Made by a program: the position numbers and the translations under genes
Part shown: in pieces, positions 63,585 through 64,000 of the stretch
Numbering within the stretch: position 1 is the first letter of the stretch
How the letters are laid out: each line of letters begins with the position of its first letter
NCBI GenBank assembly: GCA_963787345.1
Contig: CAWBCW010000011.1
Coordinates: 620,001-684,000, forward strand
Reading direction: 5' to 3'
DNA from: Bacillus_BD sp963787345
Lineage (GTDB): Bacteria > Bacillota > Bacilli > Bacillales > Cytobacillaceae
DNA length: 64,000 bases
Notes under the pieces: model-generated
Told to the model about the DNA's origin: nothing
The model's database searches: none
The model's input: the letters and a program-made list of their open reading frames with translations, nothing else

Positions 63585-63895
63585 CGCATGGCATATAGTG
63601 GGTGTGTCAACCATCCAAGTGTATTCGGCACTTCTGTGCCGGGGCTTGTAGTACATAGTTCGCAAGGCTATGACTTTGCCGAATTCGTTCGGTGAACTTT
63701 AACTCTTCGGAGGGAGGGTGCAAGTGGGAAAACGATCGTTCGTCGCCAGTACCGACCTAAAACTATCTTGGGGTGTCACCGCAAGGTGGCATGGATTTTA
63801 GAGCGTCAAACTGTCTAGCAATAGACGAGAAGACCTAAGATTCTAACTCAAGCCCCCACTTCAAACAGGTCGTAAGCTCGTTAAGAGGTGGGTAC
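63585..63895 (+). ncRNA. Candidate omega RNA and right end of the second TnpB element
   Basis: A noncoding, GC-richer tail packed with hairpins: CGGCAC/GTGCCG near 63630, CATAG/CTATG near 63655-63675, CCGAA/TTCGG near 63682-63695, a GNRA-capped GTCACC-GCAA-GGTGGC (63775-63790) and GTCTA-GCAA-TAGAC near 63813-63826. A terminal CCCCACTTC/GAGGTGGG hairpin ends near 63893, next to narK sequence. This is the expected place and form for a TnpB guide RNA scaffold. Confidence 0.6.
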
Positions 63896-63896
63896 T

Positions 63897-64000
63897 TTAT
63901 CTGGGATATTACTCGCCTTTAATCCATCTTTACTTTTCTATACGGTCGGCTGTTTAAGTATTGCGATTTGTGCTGGAACTGGAAATGGAACAATCTTTAA
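63897..64000 (+). pseudogene. narK: NarK, C-terminal segment after the TnpB element (continues past window)
   Basis: LSGILLAFNPSLLFYTVG and AICAGTGNGTIFK match the NarK region near residue 310 onward. Relative to the upstream piece ending near residue 118, roughly 190 residues are missing, so the insertion was accompanied by a deletion. The 3' end lies outside the window. Confidence 0.8.

Noticed and set aside
61766..63895. CRISPR array or tRNA-like elements in the structured region
   Set aside because: No regularly spaced direct repeats were seen, and the hairpins do not form a cloverleaf.

Overview
The window is about 64 kb of low-GC DNA from an endospore-forming member of the Bacillaceae. 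The evidence is gene order that closely follows the polC to spoVK part of the Bacillus subtilis chromosome, and many sporulation genes: dpaA/dpaB, spoIIIE, tepA, spoVS, cotE and spoVK. I cannot name the genus or species with confidence.

Positions 1 to about 52,700 are a conserved, mostly plus-strand housekeeping block. In order it holds: the 3' end of polC; the nusA-infB translation operon (rimP, nusA, rnpM, rplGA, infB, ylxP, rbfA, truB, ribF); rpsO and pnp; ylxY, mlpA and ymxH; the dipicolinate and lysine genes (dpaA, dpaB, asd, dapG, dapA); rnjB, a NUDIX gene, tepA, ylzJ and spoIIIE; the ymfF-ymfM group with pgsA, cinA and recA; rny, ymdB and spoVS; korA/korB; miaB, ricA and cotE; mutS and mutL; mreBH on the minus strand; and miaA, hfq and spoVK. 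Most units end in clear hairpin terminators. Four regulatory sites stand out: a LexA-type SOS box before recA, a sigma-H-like promoter before spoVS, an H-type pseudoknot just before rpsO, and a possible structured leader before asd. mutL is split by a single-base frameshift.

From about 52,700 to the end the window is accessory DNA. It opens with a minus-strand pair: an RsbT-like switch kinase overlapping a 617-residue protein that joins PAS, histidine kinase, RsbR-like and STAS domains. This looks like a two-component kinase merged with a stressosome subunit, and it is the most unusual coding system here. Next comes an intact TnpB gene with a divergent 48-residue ribbon-helix-helix gene and a 7-bp inverted repeat between them. 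A truncated prolyl-4-hydroxylase remnant follows.

The last 7 kb is a decaying anaerobic and nitric-oxide region. nsrR, hmp and fnr are intact. narGHJI has collapsed to the start of narG joined to the end of narI, and narK is frameshifted, missing its middle, and interrupted by a second, multiply frameshifted TnpB element. The two Fnr boxes and their promoter geometry survive beside the dead nar genes, so the regulators appear to have outlived their respiratory targets.
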